From contig NZ_JALKAO010000007.1 in assembly GCF_023015985.1 (NCBI RefSeq), forward strand, positions 1-64,000: a stretch of DNA of 64,000 nucleotides, given 5' to 3'. Below the pieces are notes generated by a model, which did no database searches, had not been told where the DNA came from, and worked only from the letters and a program-made list of their open reading frames with translations. Of this stretch, positions 51,166 to 61,067 are shown one piece after another; position 1 is the first letter of the stretch; each line of letters opens with the position of its first letter. The position numbers and the translations under genes are program-made. This stretch comes from Marivita sp. S6314. Lineage in GTDB: Bacteria; Pseudomonadota; Alphaproteobacteria; Rhodobacterales; Rhodobacteraceae.

Positions 51166-51346
51166 ACCCGAACCCCTTAATTGCGGCATCGCCGTCATAT
51201 TCCTGATGTCGTTCTTACCGAAACTCACCGGAATATCCGAGAGCGGAATGCGCCGGATCACGCAGTTGTATGGGCGCATGTGATCAAAGCTACCCTGCAA
51301 GATTTTTTCCGTGGTAGCGTTCACATACCATCGGGGAGGGGACATC

Positions 51347-52528
51347 ATGAAAGACCAGCAGTTTCAGCAGGCCGGGTATTTCGACCCCGAGGCCTGTGAT
51401 CTTGACGCGTTCAAACGCCTGATCGCGCAACATACCGCCCCCGAAGATGTGCCGATGGCCTCTGACGTCCTTGCGAATATCCCGGTCTATGACGCGCCCG
51501 CCCTGCGCCCCGTTTTGATGGACGCGGCGGCGCGGCGCAGGGTGATGACCGAATGGGCGGATGTCCTGATGAACGGCGCCGGAGCCCTAATTCTGAAAAG
51601 GGCCTATACAGAGACCACCGTCATCGACGAAGCCTCGGCCATTTTCGAGACGATCATCGCGCAGGAAAAGCAAACCGCCGGGGGTGGCGCGGATCATTTC
51701 GCGACGGCCGGGGCCAATGACCGGATCTGGAATACGCTGCAAAAGCTGTGCAAAGCCGCACCAGACGTGCACATGCGCTACTTCGCCAATGCTGCAATCG
51801 CCGCCGTGTGCGAGGCTTGGCTGGGCCCGAACTACCAGATGACGGCGCAGTTGAACGTGGTGCATCCCGGCGGCGCGGCGCAGCAGGCGCATCGCGATTA
51901 CCATCTTGGTTTTCAAACCTCCGAGATCAGCGCAACCTACCCCGCGCATGTGCATCTGCTGTCCCCGGTTTTGACCTTGCAGGGCGGGATTGCCCATTGC
52001 GACATGCCGGTGGACAGCGGGCCAACCAAACTGCTGCCGTTCTCACAGGCCTTTGCCGCCGGGTACGCCGCATGGCGGCGCGAGGATTTCCGCGCGGTGT
52101 TTGAAGACAATTTTGTGCAAATCCCCCTGTCCAAAGGGGACGCCGTCTTCTTTAACCCGGCGCTCTTTCATGCCGCCGGGGCGAACCACAGCGCCGACAT
52201 TCACCGGATGGTGAACCTGTTGCAGGTCTCCTCCGCATTTGGCCGCGCGATGGAATCGATTGACCGCAAAGCGATGTGCACCTTGATGTACCCCCACGCG
52301 TTGCGCGCCGTTCAAACCCAAAGCCTGGACGACCTTGATCTGCGCGCATCCGTTGCGGCCACCGCTGAGAGTTATGCGTTTCCCACCAATCTGGATCGTG
52401 ATCCCCCCAAGGGCGGGCTGGCGCCGGAAACCCAGCAGGCATTCTTTCTGCGGGCGTTGAACGAAGGCCTGAGCGCAGACGCATTTGCAGAGGGTCTAAA
52501 CGCCATGGCGCAGCGTCAGCGTCCATAA
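51347..52528 (+). CDS. Phytanoyl-CoA dioxygenase-family oxygenase
   Basis: A 393-residue Fe(II)/2-oxoglutarate oxygenase. The HxD motif lies in AQQAHRDYHLGFQ, the distal His in FFNPALFHAAGANHS and the Arg in HRMVNLLQVS. It is longer than the one at 7616-8422 and differs in the N-terminal 120 residues, so the two are not recent duplicates. Substrate unknown. ATG at 51347 with GGGGAGGGG upstream. It stands alone. Confidence 0.82.
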   Translation: MKDQQFQQAGYFDPEACDLDAFKRLIAQHTAPEDVPMASDVLANIPVYDAPALRPVLMDAAARRRVMTEWADVLMNGAGALILKRAYTETTVIDEASAIFETIIAQEKQTAGGGADHFATAGANDRIWNTLQKLCKAAPDVHMRYFANAAIAAVCEAWLGPNYQMTAQLNVVHPGGAAQQAHRDYHLGFQTSEISATYPAHVHLLSPVLTLQGGIAHCDMPVDSGPTKLLPFSQAFAAGYAAWRREDFRAVFEDNFVQIPLSKGDAVFFNPALFHAAGANHSADIHRMVNLLQVSSAFGRAMESIDRKAMCTLMYPHALRAVQTQSLDDLDLRASVAATAESYAFPTNLDRDPPKGGLAPETQQAFFLRALNEGLSADAFAEGLNAMAQRQRP

Positions 52529-52545
52529 GTTAACAAAGGGTTAAA

Positions 52546-52582
52546 GGGTCCGGTTCGGACCCAATGTTTCGCGCGCGAAACA
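52546..52582. repeat. Adjacent hairpin and 18-bp perfect palindrome
   Basis: GGGTCCG-GTT-CGGACCC (52546-52562) is followed two bases later by the perfect 18-bp palindrome TGTTTCGCGCGCGAAACA (52565-52582). They lie between the convergent PhyH-like gene and rmuC. No T-run follows, so an intrinsic terminator is doubtful; a protein-binding site is an alternative. Confidence 0.55.
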
Positions 52583-52624
52583 CTTTCGGGCGACACCGGG
52601 CAGCGCCCAAACCAATCTGTTGCC

Positions 52625-53791
52625 CTATTCGCCCGGCTGTTTGGCAAGGTGAACAACGGGCGCAGGCGCGTCCTTGGCCAATTCCTCGAAATCGAAGTTG
52701 TCCAACCGTCGCGCCCGGCGGCCCGCCTTGTCGGCACTGATCTTAATGTCCGCGATATCCTTGGCCGCCTGCCCGAAATGCCTGTCCAGGTTTTCCACCC
52801 GCGTGCCCAACCGGTCCACATCGGCATAAAGCAAACCCAGTTCCTTACGGATCGCCCCCGCCTGTTCCTGCATCCGCGCATCTTTCAGGATCGCGCGCAT
52901 CGTGTTCAGCGTCGCCATGCAGGTGGTCGGCGACACGATCCAGACCCGTGCCGCAAACCCGTCGCGCACCACTTCGGGAAAGTTTGCGTGGAGTTCAGCA
53001 TAAACCGCCTCGGACGGCAGGAACATCAGCGCGCCATCCGCGGTTTCCCCTTCGATGATGTACTTTTCCGAAATATCCTTGATATGTTTTCGCAGCGAAA
53101 GCCGAAGCTGCTGCGCCGCGCGGGTCAACTGGTCCTGCGTCTCGGCCCGACGCAACTGTTCGTAGGCCTCCAACGGAAACTTGCTGTCGATTGCAATCGG
53201 CCCCGGCGGGTTTGGCAGGTGGATCAGGCAATCCACGCGTTTGCCGTTCGACAGGGTCGCTTGCAGATCGTAGCTGTCCTTGGGCAGCGCCTTGCCGACG
53301 ATATCCGTCAGCTGGATTTCCCCGAACGCCCCCCGCGTCTGTTTGTTCGACAAGATGTCCTGAAGCGACAGCACGTCGCCCGACAGCTTGGTGATATTAT
53401 CCTGCGCCTTGTCGATGCTCTGCAACCGCTGCTGCAATTCACCCAAGGATCGCGCGGTGCGCTGGGCCGAACCGTGCAGGTTCTCGGTCATCTTGCCCTG
53501 CACCTCTGCCAGCCGCCGCTCCATCAGTTGCAGCATGGCGGTCTGGCTTTGCGCCTGCGCCTCACTGACGTGATGCAGCCCGCCTGACAGACGTTCCTGC
53601 CCTTCGCCAAGCGATTGCACCCGCTGCCCGACCTGCGCAAGCTGGTACACCAAGGGTTCCGCAAGTTTCGCGGCGCGACGCGCAGACAGCAACGACATCA
53701 CGAGAAGGAGAAGCACCAAGGCACCAAGTCCGAGGGCAAGAAACACCACCGGATCGCTCAGGTTCAATGTCAGGTCACCAATCTGGATCAT
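52625..53791 (-). CDS. rmuC: DNA recombination protein RmuC
   Basis: A 388-residue protein with one N-terminal membrane helix (VVFLALGLGALVLLLLVMSLL), a long coiled coil (about residues 40-145) and the PD-(D/E)XK-like RmuC domain. That domain is marked by KQTRGAFGEIQL, NGKRVDCLIHLP and IAIDSKFPLEAYE, where the Asp-x-Lys of the nuclease core can be seen. RmuC limits inverted-repeat recombination. Its ATG overlaps the stop of mutL by four bases. Confidence 0.93.
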   Translation of the reverse strand: MIQIGDLTLNLSDPVVFLALGLGALVLLLLVMSLLSARRAAKLAEPLVYQLAQVGQRVQSLGEGQERLSGGLHHVSEAQAQSQTAMLQLMERRLAEVQGKMTENLHGSAQRTARSLGELQQRLQSIDKAQDNITKLSGDVLSLQDILSNKQTRGAFGEIQLTDIVGKALPKDSYDLQATLSNGKRVDCLIHLPNPPGPIAIDSKFPLEAYEQLRRAETQDQLTRAAQQLRLSLRKHIKDISEKYIIEGETADGALMFLPSEAVYAELHANFPEVVRDGFAARVWIVSPTTCMATLNTMRAILKDARMQEQAGAIRKELGLLYADVDRLGTRVENLDRHFGQAAKDIADIKISADKAGRRARRLDNFDFEELAKDAPAPVVHLAKQPGE

Positions 53792-55623
53792 GTTCGGCCA
53801 AACAAACGTTCAATGTCGCTCAACTTAAGTTCCACATAGGTGGGACGGCCATGGTTGCACTGGCCGGAATACGGGGTGGCTTCCATTTCGCGCAGCAATG
53901 CGTTCATCTCTTCCGCCCGCATCTGGCGGCCCGAGCGAATGGACCCGTGGCAGGCGACACGGGACAGGATCGCGTCGATCCGGTCCTGTACGGCGGTTGC
54001 CTGCCCCTGATCGTCCAATTCGTCCAGAATGTCGCGCAACAGCGCATCGGCATTCACCTCTCCCAATATCGCGGGGGTTTCGCGCACGACCACCGCGCCC
54101 GCCCCGAACGGTTCAACCGTCAAACCCATACGCGACAAATCCTGAACATTCTCCAAAAGCCGACTACAATCTGCGTCGCTCATTTCCACCACATCCGGGA
54201 TCAGCAGTGCCTGCGCGGGAACGCCGTTTTCCGCCATCTGGGTTTTCAGCTTTTCATACACCAACCGTTCATGCGCCGCGTGTTGATCGACGATGACGAT
54301 GCCATCTTCGGTTTGGGAAATAATATAGTTTTCATGCACTTGCCCCCGCGCCGCCCCAAGGGGGAGCGGATCAGACTTGGCACTATCTGCCTCGTCACAC
54401 ACCTCTTCGACAACCCGGCCAGAATAGCTGTCCTGCATCTCGGCAAAACCGGGCGCCTGCGCCTGATACGCGGCGTGTTTCGCGGCGACACTCGGGCGGT
54501 CCATCTGGTAAACACGCGGGCTTTGCGGTTGCTCTGGCCGCATCGCCCCAAGCGTGGCCCCTGCCACGGTGGTGGACGCGCGGTGCCCGGCTTCGGCCAG
54601 GGCATGCCGCAGGGCGGACACAATCAGCCCGCGCACCAGCCCCGGTTCGCGGAACCGCACTTCGGATTTCGCCGGGTGGACGTTCACATCCACTTTGTGC
54701 GGATCGCAGTCGATGAACAGAGCCACCGCCGGGTGACGATCGCGGCTCAGGAAGTCGGCATAGGCCCCACGCAGCGCCCCGATCAGCAGCTTGTCCCGCA
54801 CCGGGCGTCCGTTGACGAACAGGAACTGCGCCACAGCCGCACCACGGGAATAGGTCGGCAATCCGGCAAGACCGGTCAGATGGATGCCTTCGCGTTCGGC
54901 ATCGATTTGCACCGCGTTTTCAATGAATTCGCGGCCCATGACCTGACCCAGCCGTCCGCGCAAGGCGTCGAACAGATCGCCCGTGACCGCATCGGCGCGG
55001 AAGGTGACGCGGCCTTCGCCGCCGCCGGACACGTCGCGCAGGGTAAAGCTGACCGAAGGTTCAGCCATCGCGAGGCGTTTGATGACATCCGAGATCGCCT
55101 GCATCTCGGCCCGGTCGGAACGGAGGAATTTCAGGCGCGCGGGGGTGGCGAAAAAGAGGTTGCTCAGCGTGACAACGGTGCCTTTGGACAGCGCTGCAGG
55201 TTTGATCGGCTCGGCCTTGCCACCGGTGACGTTCAGTTCGGCGGCATCCGTACGATCCGTACGACTCGTCAAGCTCAACCGTCCAACTGCGCCAAGCGAC
55301 GCCAGCGCTTCGCCGCGAAAGCCAAAGCTGTGAATGCTGAGAAGATCCGATCCGTCGATCTTGGAGGTCGCATGCCGCGACACCGCGAGAGGCAGTTCTT
55401 CGGGTGGAATGCCACAGCCGTCGTCGCTGACCCGGATCAGGGTTTTGCCGCCATCCGCAATGGCGATGTCAATGCGGGTGGCTTCGGCGTCGATGGCATT
55501 TTCGACCAGTTCCTTGACCGCAGAGGCCGGGCGCTCCACCACCTCACCCGCCGCAATGCGGTTGATGGCGCTTTCCTCAAGCTGTTGAATTGAGGCGCGT
55601 ATCTTGGGGGCATGGGTATTCAT
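53788..55623 (-). CDS. mutL: DNA mismatch repair protein MutL
   Basis: A 611-residue protein with the GHKL ATPase start (RIAAGEVVERPASAVKELVE, then VSDDGCGI and FGFRGEAL). The C-terminal domain carries the endonuclease motif DQHAAHERLVYE, fitting DQHAx2Ex4E. That marks the nicking form of MutL used by bacteria lacking MutH/Dam-directed repair. Length fits the family. Co-transcribed with rmuC. Confidence 0.96.
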   Translation of the reverse strand: MNTHAPKIRASIQQLEESAINRIAAGEVVERPASAVKELVENAIDAEATRIDIAIADGGKTLIRVSDDGCGIPPEELPLAVSRHATSKIDGSDLLSIHSFGFRGEALASLGAVGRLSLTSRTDRTDAAELNVTGGKAEPIKPAALSKGTVVTLSNLFFATPARLKFLRSDRAEMQAISDVIKRLAMAEPSVSFTLRDVSGGGEGRVTFRADAVTGDLFDALRGRLGQVMGREFIENAVQIDAEREGIHLTGLAGLPTYSRGAAVAQFLFVNGRPVRDKLLIGALRGAYADFLSRDRHPAVALFIDCDPHKVDVNVHPAKSEVRFREPGLVRGLIVSALRHALAEAGHRASTTVAGATLGAMRPEQPQSPRVYQMDRPSVAAKHAAYQAQAPGFAEMQDSYSGRVVEEVCDEADSAKSDPLPLGAARGQVHENYIISQTEDGIVIVDQHAAHERLVYEKLKTQMAENGVPAQALLIPDVVEMSDADCSRLLENVQDLSRMGLTVEPFGAGAVVVRETPAILGEVNADALLRDILDELDDQGQATAVQDRIDAILSRVACHGSIRSGRQMRAEEMNALLREMEATPYSGQCNHGRPTYVELKLSDIERLFGRT

Positions 55624-55704
55624 GCCACGAGATGTAGCATGCGTGGCGCGATTCTTCTATGGGGTTTGGTGTGACGTGGTGCGGGAAATCACGCACCCAA
55701 CAGG

Positions 55705-55866
55705 TCAGAAAAACTTGAACAGAATACCCATCGCGCTGGCATACGCGGCCATCAGCACCCAGAAACGGTATTTCATGTTCTGGTTGATTTCCGATGTTTC
55801 CGCGACCAGCTTGGCAATTTCAGCGCGCATCTTGTCATCCGCGATGGATTGTTCCTGAAGTGTCAT
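55705..55866 (-). CDS. Small membrane-anchored hypothetical protein (53 aa)
   Basis: The open frame gives a polar helix (EIAKLVAETSEINQNMKYRF) followed by one membrane helix (WVLMAAYASAMGILFKFF). A second ATG two codons upstream (55872) is possible. The ribosome site is weak, but the helix-plus-anchor layout is protein-like. No family recognised. It lies upstream of mutL on the same strand and is divergent from the AEC transporter. Confidence 0.55.
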   Translation of the reverse strand: MTLQEQSIADDKMRAEIAKLVAETSEINQNMKYRFWVLMAAYASAMGILFKFF

Positions 55867-55967
55867 CCGCATGTCCCGTACAGTTCACTGCACCACCTTA
55901 AGATATAAGTGGTTAACAGAACCCTGTCGAGATTGACGCCGGTTCTTTGCATGGTAACACGGGCGTT

Positions 55968-56894
55968 ATGCTGGAAATCTTCCTTCAAACTGTTCCGTTT
56001 TTTGCCATCATCGCCGTCGGTTACGGCGCGGGCAAAACCGGGTTTTTCACGGAAGACGCCACCGCCTATCTGACCAAGTTCGTGTTCTATTTCGCGCTGT
56101 CGGCGATGATCTTTCGCTTCTCGGCCAACCTGTCGCTGGCTGACATCTTCGACTGGCGGATCGCAGCGGGATATCTGTGGGGCACCGCGTTTGTCTATGG
56201 CCTTGCCATGGCGGTCGCGTTCATGCGCGGCATGGACGTGGCGCGCGCCGGGTTCGAAGGACAGGTCGCCGCGATTGGCAACACCGGCTTTCTGGGCATT
56301 CCGATGCTGGCGCTGCTGATGGGCGAAGCAGCGGTTGGGTCGATCATCCTCATCCTGGCCATCGACCTCGTCGTCTTTTCATCGTTGATCGTCATCCTTG
56401 TGGTCGGGTCGCGCGAAGGGTCGCTCTCGCTGAGCATTTTCAAAACGGTCGGTGTCGGGTTGCTGAAGAACCCGATGATCGTGTCCATCGTGCTGGGGTT
56501 CTGTGTGTCTGCCACGGGCACACCGATCCCCAAACCAATCAACGATTTCCTGGCCATTCTTGGCGCTGCGGCCACACCCGGCGCGCTGTTTGCGATTGGC
56601 GCATCTCTGGCCAGCAAATCGGCAGAGCGTCTGCACATCGCGGGCTGGCTGAGCTTTTGCAAACTGGTCATTCACCCGCTGATGGTGGCGGTCGGGGTGT
56701 ATTTCCTGTTCCCGGCAGACCCTTATAATGCAGGGGTTGCTGTGGCAGCCGCGTCTTTGCCGGTGGCCGGGAACGTGTTCATTCTGGCGAAACACTACAA
56801 TGTCGCGCCGCAGCGGGTGTCTGCGGCAATTCTGATTTCAACAACACTGAGCATCGTGACAGTGTCGTTTGTGATTTCACAGGTTTTGGTCTGA
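55968..56894 (+). CDS. AEC-family transporter (auxin-efflux-carrier type)
   Basis: A 308-residue protein with about ten membrane helices in two halves. Family features are VGYGAGKTGFFTEDA at the start, AAIGNTGFLGIPMLALLMGE with the central NTGFLG, and LPVAGNVFILAKHYN near the end. Relatives export malonate, malate or other organic acids. Start chosen at ATG 55968; an upstream TTG is in frame. Followed nine bases later by fghA. Confidence 0.87.
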   Translation: MLEIFLQTVPFFAIIAVGYGAGKTGFFTEDATAYLTKFVFYFALSAMIFRFSANLSLADIFDWRIAAGYLWGTAFVYGLAMAVAFMRGMDVARAGFEGQVAAIGNTGFLGIPMLALLMGEAAVGSIILILAIDLVVFSSLIVILVVGSREGSLSLSIFKTVGVGLLKNPMIVSIVLGFCVSATGTPIPKPINDFLAILGAAATPGALFAIGASLASKSAERLHIAGWLSFCKLVIHPLMVAVGVYFLFPADPYNAGVAVAAASLPVAGNVFILAKHYNVAPQRVSAAILISTTLSIVTVSFVISQVLV

Positions 56895-56903
56895 GAGGGG
56901 CTT

Positions 56904-57734
56904 ATGGAAACGGTATCTGAAAACGTTTGTTTTGATGGGGTTCAGGGGGTCTACACGCACAGCTCTGACGCGTGTGGGTGTGACATGACGTTCGGGCTTT
57001 ACCTGCCGCCCTTGGCGCGGGTCGAGAAGGTGCCGGTGCTGTGGTACCTGTCGGGCCTGACCTGCACCCATGAAAACGCGATGACCAAGGCAGCAGCGCA
57101 GGGCGTTGCCGCAGAGTTGGGCATGGCGGTTGTGTTCCCTGACACCTCACCGCGCGGCGACGATGTTGCCGATGACGAAGCCTATGATCTGGGTAAAGGC
57201 GCCGGGTTTTACGTGAACGCCACGCAAGACCCGTGGGCGCCGCATTTCCAGATGTGGGACTATGTGTCAGCCGAATTGCCCGCGTTGATCGGCGCGGAGT
57301 TTGCCGTTGATCTGGACCGTCAGGCGATCACTGGACATTCGATGGGTGGACATGGCGCGCTGACACTTGCGATGGCACACCCCGGGCGGTTTGCATCGGT
57401 ATCTGCCTTTGCGCCGATTGCGCATCCGTCGGGCAGTGACTGGGGCCGCAAGCAATTGTCGGCGTATCTGGGTGATAATGAGACGACCTGGGCCAAGCAT
57501 GATTCAACCCTGCAGATGCGGGAGGTCGGGTTTGACGGGCCTGTCCTGGTGGATCAGGGCGCATCCGACCAGTTCCTTGAGTTGCTCAAACCCGAAGAGC
57601 TGTCGCAGGCGATGGCGGCGCGGCGTCAGGACGGCGTGTTCCGGATGCAAAAAGGGTATGATCATTCGTACTTCTTTGTGCAAAGCTTCATCGCCGATCA
57701 CATGGCGTTTCACGCTGACGCCCTGGGGTCGTGA
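56904..57734 (+). CDS. fghA: S-formylglutathione hydrolase
   Basis: A 276-residue esterase-D-family enzyme that hydrolyses S-formylglutathione in the glutathione-dependent formaldehyde pathway. Landmarks are [20 protein letters not shown], the nucleophile elbow [12 protein letters not shown], the Asp in [11 protein letters not shown] and the catalytic His in GYDHSYFF. It starts a run of four overlapping genes. The partner formaldehyde dehydrogenase is not in the window. Confidence 0.95.
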   Translation: METVSENVCFDGVQGVYTHSSDACGCDMTFGLYLPPLARVEKVPVLWYLSGLTCTHENAMTKAAAQGVAAELGMAVVFPDTSPRGDDVADDEAYDLGKGAGFYVNATQDPWAPHFQMWDYVSAELPALIGAEFAVDLDRQAITGHSMGGHGALTLAMAHPGRFASVSAFAPIAHPSGSDWGRKQLSAYLGDNETTWAKHDSTLQMREVGFDGPVLVDQGASDQFLELLKPEELSQAMAARRQDGVFRMQKGYDHSYFFVQSFIADHMAFHADALGS

Positions 57735-58189
57735 CCCGGCTCTTCATTGATGCGGATGCCTGCCCGGTCAAACAAGAGGCCGAGCGGGTGGCGACGCGCC
57801 ACAAGGTAAAGATGTATCTTGTGGCGAATGGCGGGCTGCGCCCGTCGCAGAACCCGTTTGTCGAGGTGGTGGTTGTGCCCGACGGACCGGACGTCGCCGA
57901 TATGTGGATCGCAGATCGCGCCGGGCCGGGGGACGTGGTTGTCACCGGGGACATTCCGCTTGCTGCGCGCTGCGTTGAAACCGGGGCGCGGGTGCTCAAG
58001 CATAATGGCGAACGGCTGGACGCACGCAATGTCGGGCAGGCTCTGGCAACGCGGGACCTGATGACGGATTTGCGCGCGGCAGACCCGTTCCGGCAGGGCG
58101 GTGGCAAGGCGTTTTCCAAGGCAGACCGGTCGCGGTTTCTGGACGCCTTGGAACGCGAAATGCGGGGGGCGTTGAAAGATGGCGGTTGA
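57731..58189 (+). CDS. UPF0178/YaiI-YqxD family protein (DUF188)
   Basis: A 152-residue protein beginning with a GTG at 57731 that overlaps the fghA stop (GTGA). The opening [18 protein letters not shown] and the core [18 protein letters not shown] are the UPF0178 signatures, with a PIN-like arrangement of acidic residues. Function unproven; a nuclease role is often guessed. It overlaps the HAD gene by 11 bases. Confidence 0.9.
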   Translation: MTRLFIDADACPVKQEAERVATRHKVKMYLVANGGLRPSQNPFVEVVVVPDGPDVADMWIADRAGPGDVVVTGDIPLAARCVETGARVLKHNGERLDARNVGQALATRDLMTDLRAADPFRQGGGKAFSKADRSRFLDALEREMRGALKDGG

Positions 58190-58781
58190 GGCGGTGGTGT
58201 TCGACATCGGCAACGTGCTGGTGGAATGGAACCCGGAGCGGTTCTTCGACAGCAAGATCGGTGAGGCGCGACGCAAGGCGCTGTTCGCGGCGGTGGACCT
58301 GCACGGCATGCACGAAGGCGTGGACCGCGGTGGCGATCTGGCCACCATCGTGCAGGATTGCGCGCGGGCGCATCCCGATTGGGCCGACGACATCCTGATC
58401 TGGCGCGACAACTGGCTGGACATGGTGGGCCCGGTGATTGAGCCATCGGTGGAAATGCTGCTTGCGTTGAAGGCCAAGGGCGTTCCGGTCTTTGCCCTGA
58501 CCAATTACGGGCGCGGGACGTTCGACATGTCGGTGCCGAAATTCCCGTTCTATACGCTGTTTGACCGCGCATACGTGTCGGGGCGCATGGGAGTGATGAA
58601 GCCCGATGCGGAAATTTACCGGCGCGTGGAAGAGGATTGCGGTGTGTCCCCTGCGTGCCTGCTTTTCGCCGATGACCGCCCCGAGAACATCGCCGCAGCC
58701 GAGGCGCGGGGGTGGCAAGGGCATCTATTTGACGGGCCCGACGGGTTTCGGACCCGGCTGGAACAGGAGGGGCTGTTATGA
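58179..58781 (+). CDS. HAD-superfamily hydrolase
   Basis: A 200-residue HAD-type phosphatase/dehalogenase. Motif I is [12 protein letters not shown] (the second Asp replaced by Gly, as in the epoxide-hydrolase-N/YihX branch), motif II FALTNYG, motif III around [10 protein letters not shown] and motif [11 protein letters not shown]. YihX relatives act on small sugar phosphates. It overlaps the cyclodeaminase-like gene by four bases. Confidence 0.87.
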   Translation: MAVEAVVFDIGNVLVEWNPERFFDSKIGEARRKALFAAVDLHGMHEGVDRGGDLATIVQDCARAHPDWADDILIWRDNWLDMVGPVIEPSVEMLLALKAKGVPVFALTNYGRGTFDMSVPKFPFYTLFDRAYVSGRMGVMKPDAEIYRRVEEDCGVSPACLLFADDRPENIAAAEARGWQGHLFDGPDGFRTRLEQEGLL

Positions 58782-59698
58782 GCCTGCCAGACATCATCCC
58801 GTTTGACGAAGGAGAGGCGCAGCTGGACTGGCTGGGCCTGACAGAGGCGCTTGCGGCGGGTCATGATCTGCCCAAAGCGGACATCGCGGACAGCTTCCTC
58901 TATCGCGGCGACGACACGCTTTTGAACCGGGCCGCGTGGATTGACGGGCTGGGACTGGCGGTCAAATCCGCAACGATCTTTCCGGGAAACACCCGTCACA
59001 AGAAGCCTGCGGTCAATGGCGGGGTGTCTCTCTATTCGGACACCGATGGAACGCTTGAGGCGATTGTCGATTTCCACCTTGTGACCAAGTGGAAAACCGC
59101 CGGCGACAGTTTGCTGGCGGCGCGGCGGTTGGCACGGGCGGACAGCAAAGTGATCCTGATCGTCGGGGCCGGCACGGTCGCGCGGTCTTTGGTCGAGGCC
59201 TATTCAGCGGGGTTTCCCGAGGCGCGGTTCCAGATCTGGAACCGGACGCAGGCCCGCGCAGACGCGCTGGCGGCCGCGCATCCGCATGTGACAGCGGTTG
59301 CGGATTTGCCCGGGGCGGTGGCACAGGCGGATATCGTGACCTGCGCAACCATGTCGACAACACCTGTTTTGCAGGGAGATTGGCTGCGTTCCGGGGCGCA
59401 TGTGGATCTGATCGGGGCCTATCGACCGGATATGCGCGAGGCCGATGATGCCACCTTGTTGCGGTCGCGGATCTTTGTGGATTCGCGCGACACGACCGTG
59501 GGGCATATCGGCGAACTGAAAGACCCGATTGCGCGGTCTGTGATTTCGGAGACGGATATCGTGGCCGAGTACTATGAATTGAACGCGTTTGTGCGGCGCT
59601 CTGACGACGAGATCACGCTGTTCAAAAACGGGGGCGGCGCGCATCTGGACCTGATGGTCAGTCGCTACATCCTGGAGCGTTGGCGCGCGCGGTCCTGA
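58778..59698 (+). CDS. Ornithine cyclodeaminase/mu-crystallin family protein
   Basis: A 306-residue member of the family with the NAD(P)H fold around VILIVGAGTVARSLVEAY and the following NRTQARADALA. The substrate half includes AVKSATIFPGNTRHKKPAVNG. The end, ITLFKNGGGAHLDLMVSRYI, replaces the more common DGTGVAxQD motif, so it belongs to a diverged branch (possibly ketimine reductase-like). AGGAGG precedes the ATG. Last of the fghA run. Confidence 0.85.
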   Translation: MSLPDIIPFDEGEAQLDWLGLTEALAAGHDLPKADIADSFLYRGDDTLLNRAAWIDGLGLAVKSATIFPGNTRHKKPAVNGGVSLYSDTDGTLEAIVDFHLVTKWKTAGDSLLAARRLARADSKVILIVGAGTVARSLVEAYSAGFPEARFQIWNRTQARADALAAAHPHVTAVADLPGAVAQADIVTCATMSTTPVLQGDWLRSGAHVDLIGAYRPDMREADDATLLRSRIFVDSRDTTVGHIGELKDPIARSVISETDIVAEYYELNAFVRRSDDEITLFKNGGGAHLDLMVSRYILERWRARS

Positions 59699-59703
59699 CC
59701 GCG

Positions 59704-59747
59704 CGAAAACGCGGTGCCGCGTTTCGAGTTTCCATGCTTGGAAACTC
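59704..59747. terminator. Two tandem hairpins after the cyclodeaminase-like gene
   Basis: The first hairpin is CGAAAACGCGG with CCGCGTTTCG (59704-59726, one bulged A). It is followed without a gap by GAGTTTCC-N6-GGAAACTC (59726-59747). They lie between two convergent genes. No T-run is evident. Confidence 0.5.
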
Positions 59748-59778
59748 TTGCGCCAGGTCTTCCGGCAGGGAACACAGG

Positions 59779-61026
59779 TCAGGCAACGCCTCGCACAGGC
59801 GCCCGGTTTTCCCGGATGGGCAGGTGCACGATGGCGCTGAACGCCCCCACGGCAACACCGATCCACCAGACCAGCGTGTAATCCCCGTAGGTGTCATAAA
59901 GACGCCCGCCAAGCCAGATGCCGATAAAGCTGCCCAGCTGGTGGCTGAAAAAGATGATCCCGTAAAGCGTGCCCATGTAGCGCAGACCGTAGATATGCGC
60001 CACAAGGCCCGATGTCAGCGGCACAGTGGCCAGCCAGAGCGACCCCATGGCGGCAGAAAACAGGATGACGGATGCGGGCGTGATCGGAAGCATGATAAAC
60101 ACCGCACCGACCACCGTGCGCGCGACGTAAATCCCCGACAACAGGTATTTCTTGGGCCAGCGGCTGCCCGCCCAACCGGCGGTCAGGGTGCCGACGATAT
60201 TGGCCAGACCAATGATCGAGATCGCCAACGCGCCCAGCGCCGACGTGGTGGTGATGCCGATGGCATGCAACGCGCCGCCGGGCAGGATCGGGCCGCACAG
60301 TTCGGTGACAAAGGCGGGAAAATGGGCGGTGATGAACCCAAGCTGGTAGCCACAACTGAAAAAGCCAAGAAAGATCAGCGCATAAGACGGATCGCGAAAC
60401 GCGCGCATCAGGACGGTGCCCATGCTGTCTTCAAGCTCGGCCCGGGTGGCGGGGCGCTGCGGGGACCGCATGATCGGCAGGATGCACATGACGCCAAGGA
60501 TCGCGGCGGCAAACCACAGGAACACGGTTTGCCACGCCAGAAAGCCCAGCATCCATTCGGCAATGGGCGCGCCGAAAATCTGGCCGATGCTGCCCGCCGC
60601 TGTCACAAGCGCGAGGCTCATGGAGCGGTTTTCATCGCTGGACGCGCGCCCGACAACCGCGAGGATCACGCCAAAGCCGGTGCCCGCGATGCCGAACCCC
60701 ACGAGAATTTCCAGCCCCTGATGCGCCTCCGGTGTCACCGCAAAAGACGACAGGACCAACCCTGCGGCATAGGTGAGCGCGCCGAGGAAGATGGCCTTGC
60801 GATCCCCGATCTTTTCGGCGATGGCCCCGAAAATCGGCTGGCCGATGCCCCAGGCGAGGTTCTGAATCGCTATGGCGAGCGAGAATTCGGCCCGCAACCA
60901 GCCAAATTCTTCGGCGATCGGGATCTGAAACACGCCAAAGCTTGCGCGGATCGCAAACGACACGACGATGATCACGCATCCTGCGATCAGAACCGGGGTC
61001 AAAAGCGGTTGGTGTTGCGTGGTCAT
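59779..61026 (-). CDS. Major facilitator superfamily transporter
   Basis: A 415-residue protein with about twelve membrane helices and the MFS loop-2-3 pattern in IGDRKAIFLGALTY. It opens VLIAGCVIIVVSFAIRASFGVF, similar to the OxlT/MCT-like branch that carries monocarboxylates, though the substrate is not certain. ATG at 61026. Its gene runs convergent with the ornithine cyclodeaminase-like gene. Confidence 0.87.
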   Translation of the reverse strand: MTTQHQPLLTPVLIAGCVIIVVSFAIRASFGVFQIPIAEEFGWLRAEFSLAIAIQNLAWGIGQPIFGAIAEKIGDRKAIFLGALTYAAGLVLSSFAVTPEAHQGLEILVGFGIAGTGFGVILAVVGRASSDENRSMSLALVTAAGSIGQIFGAPIAEWMLGFLAWQTVFLWFAAAILGVMCILPIMRSPQRPATRAELEDSMGTVLMRAFRDPSYALIFLGFFSCGYQLGFITAHFPAFVTELCGPILPGGALHAIGITTTSALGALAISIIGLANIVGTLTAGWAGSRWPKKYLLSGIYVARTVVGAVFIMLPITPASVILFSAAMGSLWLATVPLTSGLVAHIYGLRYMGTLYGIIFFSHQLGSFIGIWLGGRLYDTYGDYTLVWWIGVAVGAFSAIVHLPIRENRAPVRGVA

Positions 61027-61067
61027 GGTGCACCCGTTTTTTTCCGAGCCGCAGGCTTGGTGCGATT

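Noticed and set aside
53767-55593. A 608-codon open frame on the plus strand
   Set aside because: Antisense to mutL along its whole length, which is certain from its motifs.
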